A stretch of DNA of 64,000 nucleotides from Oceaniglobus ichthyenteri (GTDB lineage Bacteria; Pseudomonadota; Alphaproteobacteria; Rhodobacterales; Rhodobacteraceae), in contig NZ_QAGK01000003.1 in assembly GCF_003057885.1 (NCBI RefSeq), forward strand, positions 62,001 through 126,000, given 5' to 3'. Below, piece by piece: positions 38,363 to 46,722 of this stretch. Position numbers and translations under genes: made by a program. A model generated the notes under the pieces. It did not search any database and was not told the origin of the DNA. It saw only the letters and a list, made by a program, of their open reading frames with translations. Numbering within the stretch: the first letter of the stretch is position 1; every line of letters starts with the position of its first letter.

Positions 38363-39331
38363 TTATACCTTGATGTTCACAAGGGTTTTCATCACAAAGA
38401 TGTTGACCACAAGGAACCCGGCGACAACCAGACAGGCCGGAATGAAATACGCGGTTTCTTTTACAGCATCGTAGTAATTTGGTGATAAAAGGTTAATCAT
38501 CACCAGCGCGCCCAAAGGAAACACCGACAGAAACATGCCCGACCACTTTGCCTCGGCTGTGATCGCCTTGACCCGGCGAAACAGTTTGAAGCGTGATCTG
38601 ATCACCTTGGCCAAGCCATCCAGAATTTCCGCCAGATTGCCGCCTGATGTCTGCTGAATCGTCACCGCGACGGCGAGAAATCGCAAATCCTGCATGTCCA
38701 TACGTTCGGCCATGGCTTTCAATGCCTCGCCCACGTTGCGGCCATAGGCGGCCTCATCCGCGATCACACCCATTTCGGTCCCCAACGGATCGGGCACTTC
38801 TTTGGCCACGATATTCACCGCAGCACTAAACGGGTGGCCCACACGCAAAGAGCGCACCATCAATTCAACCGCGTCGGGCAGTTGTTCTTCCATCAATCCC
38901 AGACGTTTCTTGGCCTTGCCATTGACCCAGACAAACACGCCGCCCACGCCCATGGCCGCCGCCACCGCAATGCGGATCGGGGTTGAGGCGCTGGTTTGCA
39001 TGGTTAACCCGACATAGGCGATCAGGCCCAAAACGCCCATCACCATGATCATCTGTACCGGCGAAAACGCGATATTTGCCAGCTGCGCCTTTTTCGCCAG
39101 CATGGAATACAGCGGAATTTTCTGGCTTTTCATGTGCTGGCCCATCTCCTTGCGGAGCTGCTCCAACACCTGTTCGCGGCCTTTGCCTTTTTCCAACATA
39201 TCCAGGCGGCGATTGACCCGGTTGTTCAGGCTGATCGATTTGCCGAAAACGGTAAGGTAGATGCCTTCGACCAACACCAAAACAGCCACAAAGATGAGGC
39301 CATAAATCAGCGGTTCTGCGCTAATGACCAT
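38363..39331 (-). CDS. tadB: Tad pilus inner-membrane platform protein TadB
   Basis: The 322-residue protein is of the same F-domain fold. It has membrane helices near residues 7-27, 95-135 and 270-320 and the F domain containing QLPDAVELMVRSLRVGHPFS near 172. It lies 5 bp after cpaF and 12 bp before tadC. Confidence 0.93.
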   Translation of the reverse strand: MVISAEPLIYGLIFVAVLVLVEGIYLTVFGKSISLNNRVNRRLDMLEKGKGREQVLEQLRKEMGQHMKSQKIPLYSMLAKKAQLANIAFSPVQMIMVMGVLGLIAYVGLTMQTSASTPIRIAVAAAMGVGGVFVWVNGKAKKRLGLMEEQLPDAVELMVRSLRVGHPFSAAVNIVAKEVPDPLGTEMGVIADEAAYGRNVGEALKAMAERMDMQDLRFLAVAVTIQQTSGGNLAEILDGLAKVIRSRFKLFRRVKAITAEAKWSGMFLSVFPLGALVMINLLSPNYYDAVKETAYFIPACLVVAGFLVVNIFVMKTLVNIKV

Positions 39332-39336
39332 GCCGG

Positions 39337-40782
39337 TTATCCTTTTGTGGGTTCAAAGATTTCCGAAGGCAATTCCATGCCCCACATCTTGAACCGTTCT
39401 GAAAAATGCGACCGAACGCCGGTGCCGGTGTAATGGCCGAGTATTTTGTTTTCGGGGGTCAGGCCGACGCGCTGAAAGCGAAATACCTCTTGCATCGAGA
39501 TCACATCGCCCTCCATCCCCGTCACTTCGGTGATTGATGTCATGCGCCGCGATCCGTCTTGCAGGCGCGACGCCTGCACGATCAGATTGACCGCCGAAGA
39601 TATTTGCGAGCGCACCGCCTTGAGCGGCATTTCAATGCCCGCCATGGCGATCATGTTTTCCAATCGCGATACCCCGTCGCGCGGATTGTTGGCGTGAATC
39701 GTGGTCATCGATCCGTCGTGGCCGGTGTTCATCGCTTGCAACATGTCGATCACTTCTTCGCCACGGGTTTCGCCCACGATAATCCGGTCAGGGCGCATCC
39801 GCAGGGCGTTTTTCAGGCAATCGCGCGCACTGACCGCGCCTTTGCCCTCTACGTTGGCGGGTCGGCTTTCCATCCGGCCCACATGGATCTGTTGCAGTTG
39901 CAGTTCGGCGGTATCTTCAATCGTCAAGATCCGTTCGGAATTGTCGATGAACGACGACAGAGCATTCAGCGTGGTGGTTTTGCCCGACCCGGTACCGCCC
40001 GATACGATGATATTCAGCCGGGTCGATACCGCCGCCTCAAGATACAGCGCCATTTCCGGGCTGAACGCGCCAAAGGCAACCAGATCTTCAATGCCAAGTT
40101 TGTCTTTCTTGAATTTACGAATCGACACCAGGCTGCCATCCACCGCAATCGGCGGCACCATCGCGTTAAACCGCGATCCATCGGCGAGGCGCGCATCGAC
40201 ATAGGGATTGGATTCATCCACCCGCCGCCCCACGGCCGACACGATCTTGTCGATGATGCGCAACAGGTGGCGTTCGTCCTTGAACGTCACATCCGAAAGG
40301 ATCAGTTTGCCGTCGCGTTCGATGAAAATTTGCCGGGGGCCGTTGACCAGAATATCATTGACGCTGTCATCTTTCAGCAGCGTTTCCAACGGGCCAAGGC
40401 CCTTGACCTCGTCATACAATTCCTGATTCAGGGTCAGGCGTTCGTCACGGTTCAGCACGATGCCGATTTCATCCAGCGCCTCGGAGGTGATCTGCATGAT
40501 CTCGGCCTTGAGATCGCTTTCGCTGGCTTTGTCCAGCGCCGACAGATTGAGGTTGTCCAACAACCGGTTGTGCAATTCGACCTTGATTTCGCCCAGACGT
40601 TCGCGGCGCTTTTTCTCTTTATCCACCGGCGCCACCTTGGCCGGAACCGGTTTGGCCATGCGCGGTGGGGCGGTGGTAGATTTGGCGGGCATCTTGGCCG
40701 CGGCGGCGACCTGGGCCAATGGTTTGGGGGCCGCATTGCCCGCCACTTTGGCGACATCTTGTTTCTTGTAGCGTGAAAACAT
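39337..40782 (-). CDS. cpaF: Tad pilus ATPase CpaF/TadA
   Basis: The 481-residue secretion ATPase powers pilus extension and retraction. It has a basic, Ala/Pro-rich N-terminal tail (about residues 1-70). An N-domain precedes the ATPase core with Walker A VSGGTGSGKTTTLNALSSF near 260-278. The Asp box TIEDTAELQLQ and the Walker B/His box (PDRIIVGETRGEEVIDML, HDGSMTTIHANNPRD) follow. All are intact. It starts 12 bp after cpaE. Confidence 0.95.
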   Translation of the reverse strand: MFSRYKKQDVAKVAGNAAPKPLAQVAAAAKMPAKSTTAPPRMAKPVPAKVAPVDKEKKRRERLGEIKVELHNRLLDNLNLSALDKASESDLKAEIMQITSEALDEIGIVLNRDERLTLNQELYDEVKGLGPLETLLKDDSVNDILVNGPRQIFIERDGKLILSDVTFKDERHLLRIIDKIVSAVGRRVDESNPYVDARLADGSRFNAMVPPIAVDGSLVSIRKFKKDKLGIEDLVAFGAFSPEMALYLEAAVSTRLNIIVSGGTGSGKTTTLNALSSFIDNSERILTIEDTAELQLQQIHVGRMESRPANVEGKGAVSARDCLKNALRMRPDRIIVGETRGEEVIDMLQAMNTGHDGSMTTIHANNPRDGVSRLENMIAMAGIEMPLKAVRSQISSAVNLIVQASRLQDGSRRMTSITEVTGMEGDVISMQEVFRFQRVGLTPENKILGHYTGTGVRSHFSERFKMWGMELPSEIFEPTKG

Positions 40783-40794
40783 CTGTTTTGCCCT

Positions 40795-42039
40795 TTATTT
40801 GGCGGCAGCGGCGGCTTTGCGGTTCAGCTCGTGGGCGGAAACCGCCAATTTCTGTATCTCGCGGCGCAGGGGGTTTTTCTTGGCCACCTCGGCCAAGGGC
40901 AGCCCGTGATCGCAGGCTTGCACCACCTGTGCGCCGCCATCGGGCAGCTGCACCTCAATCGAGATATCCAGATTTTCGGCCAGGCGTTTCACCCGGCCTT
41001 TGCCTGTAAGATCGGTGAATTTCGGGGCGCGGTTCAGGATATAGCGCAGTTTTTCAACCGGCAGATCTTCGGCCTTGAGCGCGCGGATCAGGCGCAGGGC
41101 ATTTTGCGCGCTGCGCATATCCATTTCCAACAACAGAAAATACACATGGGCGGCGTTCAGCACGGTTTCTGTCCATTGCACCACGGTCGAGGGCATGTCG
41201 ATCACGACATAATCGAAATTGGCGCGCGCCTGATCGATGATCCGCTCCACCTCTTCAGCGGAAATCAGGTCAAGCGGCAGCATGTCGACCGGGCTGGTCA
41301 ACACTTGCAGTTTGTCGTTGAACGGCAAAAGCGCCTGAAGAAAACTTTCGTTGTCCATCGTGTCGGTGTTGGTCAGCATTTCAAACACCGCCTCGCGGCG
41401 CTGCAAATCAAGATATGTGGACACCGCGCCAAATTGCAGATCAAGATCCAGCAAACAAACGCGCGGTGCGCTATCCTTTGATAATGTGGCCAATTCCCAG
41501 GCCAGGTTCACCGCAAAAGTGGTGGCGCCAACGCCACCCGACAGGCCATGCACGGGCAATACCACGCCATCGCGCCCCTCTTTCGGGCGGGCGCGGAGCG
41601 GGGTGTCGTCGGGTTCGATCGCGGCGGGTTCGGGGGCGCGAATACGTTCGATGGCTTCGTGCAGCGCACCTTCGGGCAGGGGGTAGGGCACGAATTCCTT
41701 TGCGCCAAGTTTCAGCAACTGGTGCAAAACCATCGGGCTGACTTCTTCGGCAATGACGATCACGCGGATGTTGCGGGCAACGGCGGTCTTGATCAGGTCG
41801 GCAATGGTGGCAACATTGCTTTCGTCATCTTCGTCAATCGCGATGGCAACAAATTCCAGGCCCTCGGCTTCGTCCTGGGCCAGAAACATCGTGGCATCGG
41901 CAAACGACAGATCGCCCCAGCGTTCGCCCAGCTCGGCCTCCATGTCTTCGATCAAAAGGTCAAAGTTCTGCACATTCCGGCAGATGGTACAGGCCAGAAT
42001 CGGTTCTGGCTCTGCCTGTTGAACCGCTGTGTTGTTCAT
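40795..42039 (-). CDS. cpaE: Tad pilus localisation protein CpaE/TadZ
   Basis: The 414-residue protein has a receiver-like N-terminal domain (about residues 15-135), then a ParA/MinD-type ATPase with deviant Walker A VHGLSGGVGATTFAVNLAWE near 155. CpaE/TadZ places the pilus machinery at a pole. The start is the ATG at 42039, with AGGA 9 bases before it. The preceding 300 bp hold a motif shared with other Tad units, and an upstream terminator separates it from the cpaBCD transcript. Confidence 0.9.
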   Translation of the reverse strand: MNNTAVQQAEPEPILACTICRNVQNFDLLIEDMEAELGERWGDLSFADATMFLAQDEAEGLEFVAIAIDEDDESNVATIADLIKTAVARNIRVIVIAEEVSPMVLHQLLKLGAKEFVPYPLPEGALHEAIERIRAPEPAAIEPDDTPLRARPKEGRDGVVLPVHGLSGGVGATTFAVNLAWELATLSKDSAPRVCLLDLDLQFGAVSTYLDLQRREAVFEMLTNTDTMDNESFLQALLPFNDKLQVLTSPVDMLPLDLISAEEVERIIDQARANFDYVVIDMPSTVVQWTETVLNAAHVYFLLLEMDMRSAQNALRLIRALKAEDLPVEKLRYILNRAPKFTDLTGKGRVKRLAENLDISIEVQLPDGGAQVVQACDHGLPLAEVAKKNPLRREIQKLAVSAHELNRKAAAAAK

Positions 42040-42180
42040 TGCCTTTGTCCTTTTCGTTGCCACGCACCAGAGGGGCCTTGGTGACGACAGACGTCCCCAT
42101 TTCGCCCGATCCCTGGGGTTTGACCGCGCCTGAGATTCGCGGTCCTTACCTTTGTTCTGGTGATATTGCGGGTCAATATT

Positions 42181-42193
42181 GGCGACATTGAGG
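42181..42193 (-). promoter_or_regulatory. Tad-shared motif upstream of cpaE
   Basis: GGCGACATTGAGG at 42181-42193, about 145 bp before cpaE, aligns with similar words upstream of the pilin genes and cpaB. It may be a binding site for a common regulator of the locus. Confidence 0.35.
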
Positions 42194-42253
42194 CTATAAA
42201 ATCATAATTATCCGATACTGAGAGACATTTTTATGGCCAAATCATACACAGAT

Positions 42254-42270
42254 CCGGCAAATTGTGCCGG
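42254..42270. repeat. Inverted repeat upstream of cpaE
   Basis: CCGGCA at 42254-42259 and TGCCGG at 42265-42270 form a perfect 6-bp stem around five bases, in the gap between the operon terminator and the cpaE motif. Function unknown. Confidence 0.35.
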
Positions 42271-42285
42271 TTGGGGCCGGAAACG

Positions 42286-42316
42286 GAAAAAGCCCCACCA
42301 AAGGTTGATGGGGCCT
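42286..42316 (-). terminator. Rho-independent terminator after the CpaD-position lipoprotein
   Basis: On the minus strand GCCCCA (42309-42314 complement) pairs with TGGGGC (42292-42297 complement), followed by a run of five T residues at 42286-42291. It lies 22 bp after the lipoprotein stop at 42339. It splits the locus into a cpaB-cpaC-lipoprotein unit and a cpaE-to-cpaA unit. Confidence 0.75.
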
Positions 42317-42338
42317 TAACCAAACTGTTTACTGCGGC

Positions 42339-42749
42339 TTAACCTTCGGCGCCGGCAATCTCGGCCAGGCCACCCTTTTGCGATTCGGGCTTTGAGGTCG
42401 CGCTGTCGACATATTCCTTAAAAATGACCTCGGCGTATTTTCCGTTCAGATCACCGGAACAGCGCACCTGCCCGCGGCGATATTGCGGCACAGTGGTTTG
42501 TTGCGGACTTTTGGGGTTGGCATAGGCATCGGGGTTCAGAACCACGACATATTCAGGCACGATGTGGCCCTTGGGTTTGTCGACACATTTCTGCGCGATG
42601 GTGTTGCGCATTGTCGGATTGCCAAACTGGCCTTCGTCGATGAATGCACCGGCGGGTTGGTGCCAACTGCCCAACGGGGATGAGGTGTTTGCCGAACAGG
42701 CCGCCAGGGTCAGGGCGGTGCCGATCAGAACCAGTGATGTGATGCGCAT
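42339..42749 (-). CDS. Lipoprotein in the CpaD position of the Tad locus
   Basis: This 136-residue protein has a lipobox near residues 14-18 (LTLAAC). A domain with two cysteines follows (IAQKCVDKPKG and GQVRCSGDLNGKYAEV). It sits between cpaC and cpaE, where cpaD normally lies, and its length is less than that of typical CpaD (about 200). I do not see the CpaD motif, so it may be a reduced CpaD or an unrelated secretin helper. Of two ATGs, 42749 is chosen because GAGGGG is about 6 bases upstream. Confidence 0.72.
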   Translation of the reverse strand: MRITSLVLIGTALTLAACSANTSSPLGSWHQPAGAFIDEGQFGNPTMRNTIAQKCVDKPKGHIVPEYVVVLNPDAYANPKSPQQTTVPQYRRGQVRCSGDLNGKYAEVIFKEYVDSATSKPESQKGGLAEIAGAEG

Positions 42750-42759
42750 GCTCATCCCC

Positions 42760-44184
42760 TCAATCCATTACATAGCCATAGGAGCCGCCAAAATCCTGCT
42801 TGGCAACTTCGCCGGCCGCACCCCGGGTGGGCCGATTGCTGTTTGATCCGGTGGTGCGGCCAAACAAAAACAGCTCTGATTCCGTGGGCAATGTGATCCG
42901 GTCGGTGGGCAATGCCAATGCTTCGCCGCGCACGGGGCTGACCAGATGGGGCGTGATGATGATCACCAGCTCACTTTGCTGGCGTTCGTATTCGGCGCTG
43001 CGAAACAGCGATCCCAACACGGGAATATCGCCAAGCCACGGCACCTGGCCTGACAAATCCTGAAAATCATCCTCAAGCAGGCCGGCAATGGCGAAACTTT
43101 CTCCGTCGCGCATTTCAACCACGGTGCTGGTTTCGCGCCGCCGGAATGAGTTTACCGAAAACCCGTTGGCCTGAAACGTCACGGTATTGTCCAGCCCCGA
43201 AACCGCTGCTTTCAGTTCCAGATTGATCAGATCCTTGTCCACGACACGGGGCGTAAAGGTAAGTTCGACGCCGAATGGTTTATAGCTGATCGAAACGCCA
43301 CCTTCGCCATCGACCACCGGCACCGGGTATTCACCGCCGGCCAGAAACGATGCCTCCTGCCCGGACAGGGCGGTCAGGTTTGGTTCGGCCAAGGTGCGCA
43401 CGACACCTTTGGATTCCAATGCCTCAAGCAGCACGGCAAATTGCATGCTGCCCGCGCCAAAGGTCAGGGCCAGCGACCCTTCGCTTTCCTTGTTTGAGGT
43501 GTATCCGTTACCGTTAAGTATGTCGAAAGCGTTGTTGTTTTGGCCCAGGGTGCCGGTGCCCAGGGTCAACCCTGTGCTGCCTTTGGTGCCACCCGCGGCA
43601 AACGAAGTCGACAGAGATTTGCGCACCGAGCGGGCCATTTCGGCAAACCGCACCTTCAACATCACCTGTTGGGTACCACCCACGCTCATCAGATTGCTGA
43701 CCCGTTCGGGGGCATATCGGTTTGCCAGATCCAGCGCGCGATCCAGTTTGGTGATGCTCGACACAACGCCCGACAACACGATCCCATCATTGGCGGTGCG
43801 CACTTCGATCGGCTCGCCCGGCAAAATCTGGCGCAAGCGTTCCTTGAATTCTGCGATGTCGGGGGCGACTTGCACCTCGACGTTGGTAATCAACCGGCCT
43901 TCGGCGTTCAGCAGGGTCAGGGTGGTGCGCCCCGGCGATTTGCCCAAGACGTAAATCGTTCGGTCCGACAGGGTGGAAATATCGGCAATCGAGGGGTTGG
44001 CGATCGACAGTTCCGCGAACGGCACATCCGATTCGACAACGACCGCCCGGTTCATCGGCACGCTTAGCGAACTGGACGCCGACCCGTTCATCACCCGCAG
44101 CGTTTCGGCATTGGCAGTTGGAACGCTGGCCACAGCAAGGGAAAAGCCTAATAATGCGGCTTTCCAAAATCTATCAATGTTCAT
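42760..44184 (-). CDS. cpaC: Tad pilus secretin CpaC/RcpA
   Basis: The 474-residue outer-membrane secretin has a signal peptide (about residues 1-24, ending PTANA). An N-terminal pilus-assembly domain follows (about 30-100, with VPFAELSIANPSIADISTLS). A BON-like domain ends near 185, and the C-terminal secretin barrel region begins near 230, with the family motif VPWLGDIPVLGSLFRS near 405-420. A short tail follows. ATG at 44184 is preceded by AGGCAGG. It lies 205 bp after cpaB, with no clear terminator between. Confidence 0.93.
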   Translation of the reverse strand: MNIDRFWKAALLGFSLAVASVPTANAETLRVMNGSASSSLSVPMNRAVVVESDVPFAELSIANPSIADISTLSDRTIYVLGKSPGRTTLTLLNAEGRLITNVEVQVAPDIAEFKERLRQILPGEPIEVRTANDGIVLSGVVSSITKLDRALDLANRYAPERVSNLMSVGGTQQVMLKVRFAEMARSVRKSLSTSFAAGGTKGSTGLTLGTGTLGQNNNAFDILNGNGYTSNKESEGSLALTFGAGSMQFAVLLEALESKGVVRTLAEPNLTALSGQEASFLAGGEYPVPVVDGEGGVSISYKPFGVELTFTPRVVDKDLINLELKAAVSGLDNTVTFQANGFSVNSFRRRETSTVVEMRDGESFAIAGLLEDDFQDLSGQVPWLGDIPVLGSLFRSAEYERQQSELVIIITPHLVSPVRGEALALPTDRITLPTESELFLFGRTTGSNSNRPTRGAAGEVAKQDFGGSYGYVMD

Positions 44185-44389
44185 GTGACCTGCCTCTCTG
44201 ATCACGGATGGGATCGGATCTTTTGCCCGAATTTTAACGAACCATGCGCGGATTTCGCTTTTTTTGCAATAATCAAGGTGTTGAAGGGCAGGATTGATGT
44301 GGATAAGTCGCAACACCCAAATAGGTTTTGCGCGGGCTTGGGGCGCGATCACCATATTGGGTGCCCGCGCCGTGTTTCGCACACCCCGC

Positions 44390-45241
44390 TTAATTCGTGC
44401 AAGCCACCGGAATTTCGACAACATCGGCGCCGCGGCGGGTGCGGATGGTGCACACACGTTCGACCTCGCGTTCAACGACGCGCTCTTCTTCGATACCAAG
44501 CAATTCGCGTTGGTTCATTTCAACCGCTTCGGAAATGGTGGTGTCCTGCGCGCCGACCAATGCCAACGACAGTTTGCCGGTTGATTGGGCCTGCGCCAAG
44601 GCGGCAACCTGACGCGATGTCACTTCGACGGTGACGGTCCGTGCTACGGTGGGGTTTGATCTGTCTTCGTCGGCGGATTGGTCAATACCAACCAGACGCA
44701 CGCCGGTGTCGATAAGTTGCGTTACCTCTTGGCGGTCGCCGCGTGCGGTTGGCAAATTGCCAGTCCAGAACACATCGACACGATCACCGGGGCGCAAGAA
44801 CCCCGAAACGCCCGATGCCACATCAACCCGCACCGCAAAGGCGCGCATTCCCGGCGACAGCCGCGATGATACGCCGGCGTCCACGCCGGGTTTGGTAACC
44901 TTGACGGCAAGAACCGCCTCGTCTTTTTCGATGGCGCGCAATACCGCGCGGGGTTTGCGATTGTCGTCGGGAAACAGCGTTTCCAGATCCGTGAATGCAC
45001 CGCCCGGAATTGCATTGGCGGGCCAGGCCACAGCGCGCACATCGTCGGGCGACAACCATTCACCATATTGGGCAACCCGGTTCATCACATAAACCGTTTT
45101 GGTTTCAATTGATGGGGATCGGTTGGCGCGTTCTGCGTCGATTGCGGCCTGATATTCGCCGATATATCCGCGGGCAAGGTAAACGGCAGATCCGGCAAGC
45201 CCGAGCCCGAGGATCAGCACCAGTCCAAAGATCATACGCAT
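44390..45241 (-). CDS. cpaB: Tad pilus assembly protein CpaB/RcpC
   Basis: The 283-residue protein has an N-terminal membrane anchor (residues 3-20), an SAF-like domain (about residues 50-115, with VAQYGEWLSPDDVRAVAWPA) and a periplasmic beta domain. CpaB helps secretin function. ATG at 45241 (MRMIFGLV) follows AAGGAA. The C-terminus has a Cys pair region (VERVCTIRTRR, IPVACTN) that may form a disulfide. Confidence 0.9.
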   Translation of the reverse strand: MRMIFGLVLILGLGLAGSAVYLARGYIGEYQAAIDAERANRSPSIETKTVYVMNRVAQYGEWLSPDDVRAVAWPANAIPGGAFTDLETLFPDDNRKPRAVLRAIEKDEAVLAVKVTKPGVDAGVSSRLSPGMRAFAVRVDVASGVSGFLRPGDRVDVFWTGNLPTARGDRQEVTQLIDTGVRLVGIDQSADEDRSNPTVARTVTVEVTSRQVAALAQAQSTGKLSLALVGAQDTTISEAVEMNQRELLGIEEERVVEREVERVCTIRTRRGADVVEIPVACTN

Positions 45242-45311
45242 GGCAATTCCTTTCCATAATCGTAACGCTGCGCCCAAATAATGGCGCGCTGTCTGTTGCC
45301 CCGATATTGCC

Positions 45312-45328
45312 GCGACTTTGGGGCGAAA
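45312..45328 (-). promoter_or_regulatory. Tad-shared motif upstream of cpaB
   Basis: GCGACTTTGGGGCGAAA at 45312-45328, about 75 bp before cpaB, is close to the words upstream of the pilin genes and cpaE. It is a candidate site for a shared regulator. Confidence 0.4.
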
Positions 45329-45433
45329 TAATGCTGAGAATGCGCAGTTATTGCGACGTCTGGGCGGCTGTGCTGCCTGCCTTTTGAATGCGGCGATGGG
45401 CCGGTTCGCGTAAAATTATGGCGCGGAAGGGCG

Positions 45434-45622
45434 TTACCAGTTTATCGTCGTGGGCCGCGCGGCAACGGCCGAGCTGACGTGGTTGGAAACGTCCTCTGCC
45501 CCACTGCCGTATGTGCCCATCACCGCCATCGCAAGAGATACGAGGCCAGCGGTCAGCAATACCCAATCAACCGTCGTGGCACCCGATTCGTCCCGAAAGA
45601 AGGAATGCAGTGTTTTCGGCAT
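45434..45622 (-). CDS. Divergent Flp-type type IVb pilin
   Basis: The 62-residue protein has a short basic leader, a G/A cleavage site and a hydrophobic helix (DESGATTVDWVLLTAGLVSL). Its tail differs from the twin pilins (GSGAEDVSNHVSS). It lies between them and cpaB. It could be a minor pilin. The conserved Glu5-Tyr6 of classical Flp is Asp5-Trp6 here. ATG at 45622 is preferred over a GTG 12 bases upstream. Confidence 0.8.
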   Translation of the reverse strand: MPKTLHSFFRDESGATTVDWVLLTAGLVSLAMAVMGTYGSGAEDVSNHVSSAVAARPTTINW

Positions 45623-45757
45623 TAACAAACTCACACTATTTCATTGGCGTGTTGAATGCTGCGATATCCGTATCATCCCGCGTGTTTCACGAGGGGACAG
45701 GATGCCCACCATTATATGACTGGTCGCGCCACAAAAGCAGGCGGCGCGACATAGTAT

Positions 45758-45952
45758 TCAGAATGTCGTTGTAACGGTGGTGCCGTTCAGGTGCGAAGAT
45801 ACGGCTTCGGTCACGGTTTTGGTGCCCGATGTGACCGAAGTCAGAACGGCAATGCCCAGTCCGACGATGGCGGCGGTCAATACAACCCAGTCAACGGTAA
45901 CGGCACCGTCTTCATCGTTGCGGAATGTCTTGGCAAGCTTGAACAGTTTCAT
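45758..45952 (-). CDS. flp: Flp-type type IVb pilin, copy 2
   Basis: The 64-residue pilin has a leader of about 16 residues (MKLFKLAKTFRNDEDG), predicted to be cut by CpaA after Gly, followed by the helix AVTVDWVVLTAAIVGLGIAV. It differs from the upstream copy at a single residue (Leu6 instead of Phe6). It has Asp5-Trp6 in place of Glu5-Tyr6. High similarity at DNA level marks a recent tandem duplication. Confidence 0.88.
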   Translation of the reverse strand: MKLFKLAKTFRNDEDGAVTVDWVVLTAAIVGLGIAVLTSVTSGTKTVTEAVSSHLNGTTVTTTF

Positions 45953-46050
45953 TTCATGTCCCTCATTGGGTTTCACGTTGGGTCACACTGGCGCCTGTGG
46001 ATGTGGCCTGAAGGGCCGGGGCGTCGTGCGATGACCCTGTTATGAAGGGC

Positions 46051-46060
46051 ATTTGGGGCG
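46051..46060 (-). promoter_or_regulatory. Tad-shared motif upstream of pilin copy 2
   Basis: ATTTGGGGCG at 46051-46060, about 100 bp before the second pilin gene, aligns with the motif upstream of pilin copy 1 and cpaB. Confidence 0.4.
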
Positions 46061-46124
46061 AGACCATGGCAGTTTTGGTATTATGCCAAGGCATCCGAGC
46101 GGTGTTTTAACGGCGTGAAACGGA

Positions 46125-46154
46125 AAAAGGCCGCACCTTTTGGTGCGGCCTTTT
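46125..46154. terminator. Strong bidirectional hairpin between the twin pilin genes
   Basis: A 13-bp perfect stem (46125-46137 with 46142-46154) encloses a TTTT loop. It is flanked by A and T tracts and lies 22 bp after pilin copy 1. It should end most transcripts of copy 1, which fits a pilin made far in excess of the assembly proteins. Confidence 0.88.
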
Positions 46155-46176
46155 GTTTTGCGCGGGTGCGCAAGGT

Positions 46177-46371
46177 TTAGAATGTGGTCGTGACGGTGGT
46201 GCCGTTCAGGTGCGAAGATACGGCTTCGGTCACGGTTTTGGTGCCCGATGTCACCGAAGTCAGAACGGCAATGCCCAAGCCGACGATTGCGGCAGTCAAT
46301 ACAACCCAGTCAACGGTAACAGCGCCGTCTTCGTCGTTGCGGAATGTTTTTGCGAATTTGAACAGCTTCAT
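46177..46371 (-). CDS. flp: Flp-type type IVb pilin, copy 1 (major pilin candidate)
   Basis: The 64-residue pilin is nearly identical to copy 2, with the leader MKLFKFAKTFRNDEDG and mature start AVTVDWVVLTAAIV. It is the first gene of the locus, has its own promoter region with an 8-bp inverted repeat, and is followed by a strong terminator. It is therefore the best candidate for the major pilus subunit. The mature protein is about 48 residues. Confidence 0.9.
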   Translation of the reverse strand: MKLFKFAKTFRNDEDGAVTVDWVVLTAAIVGLGIAVLTSVTSGTKTVTEAVSSHLNGTTVTTTF

Positions 46372-46408
46372 TTTGAGTTCCTTTTCAGGGTGGGTTTCAG
46401 TCAGCGTC

Positions 46409-46434
46409 CCGATCCGACGGTTTGCGCGGATCGG
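46409..46434 (-). promoter_or_regulatory. 8-bp inverted repeat in the pilin leader or promoter
   Basis: CCGATCCG at 46409-46416 and CGGATCGG at 46427-46434 are perfect reverse complements with a 10-base loop, 38-63 bp before the pilin start codon. In RNA it would form a 5' leader hairpin that could stabilise the pilin transcript; on DNA it could be an operator. Confidence 0.45.
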
Positions 46435-46485
46435 TCTTTGTCTGACCGCGCATTCGGGATGTCGCTATATGGCGCTGCAATCTGG

Positions 46486-46500
46486 GCGACATTTGGGCAG
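46486..46500 (-). promoter_or_regulatory. Tad-shared motif upstream of pilin copy 1
   Basis: GCGACATTTGGGCAG at 46486-46500, about 120 bp before the first pilin gene, shares the GCGAC-TTTGGG core with the sites before cpaB, cpaE and pilin copy 2. Confidence 0.4.
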
Positions 46501-46722
46501 AGCTGTGGAATATTTTAAGCACTGGTAAAACGGTATTGTCTTGCCATTAAGCATTTGGTTTCATGAGCGAAAATATTTCCAATTCCGCAGATCGCATCGG
46601 CAAGGCGTTCCACAATGGTAACAGTTGCCCAAGGATTGGTGCCAGAACCCGGTTAAATCTGGCGCATCGGTTGGTTTTTTGCGACGCTCTGTAAAACACG
46701 AACGGGGCGGAGCAGTCACCGT

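Larger units (their letters stand above)
46372..46722. other. Intergenic control region between pilin copy 1 and the transglycosylase
   Basis: This 351-bp gap has no gene I can support. It holds the inverted repeat at 46409-46434, a Tad-shared motif at 46486-46500 and TTAA-N7-TAAA at 46515-46529 (a near match to the CtrA box). It serves as a divergent promoter region for the pilin (minus) and the lytic transglycosylase (plus). Confidence 0.6.

Noticed and set aside
46515-46529. CtrA box (TTAA-N7-TTAA) upstream of the pilin gene
   Set aside because: The second half reads TAAA rather than TTAA. It is a single near match and not enough for a feature call.
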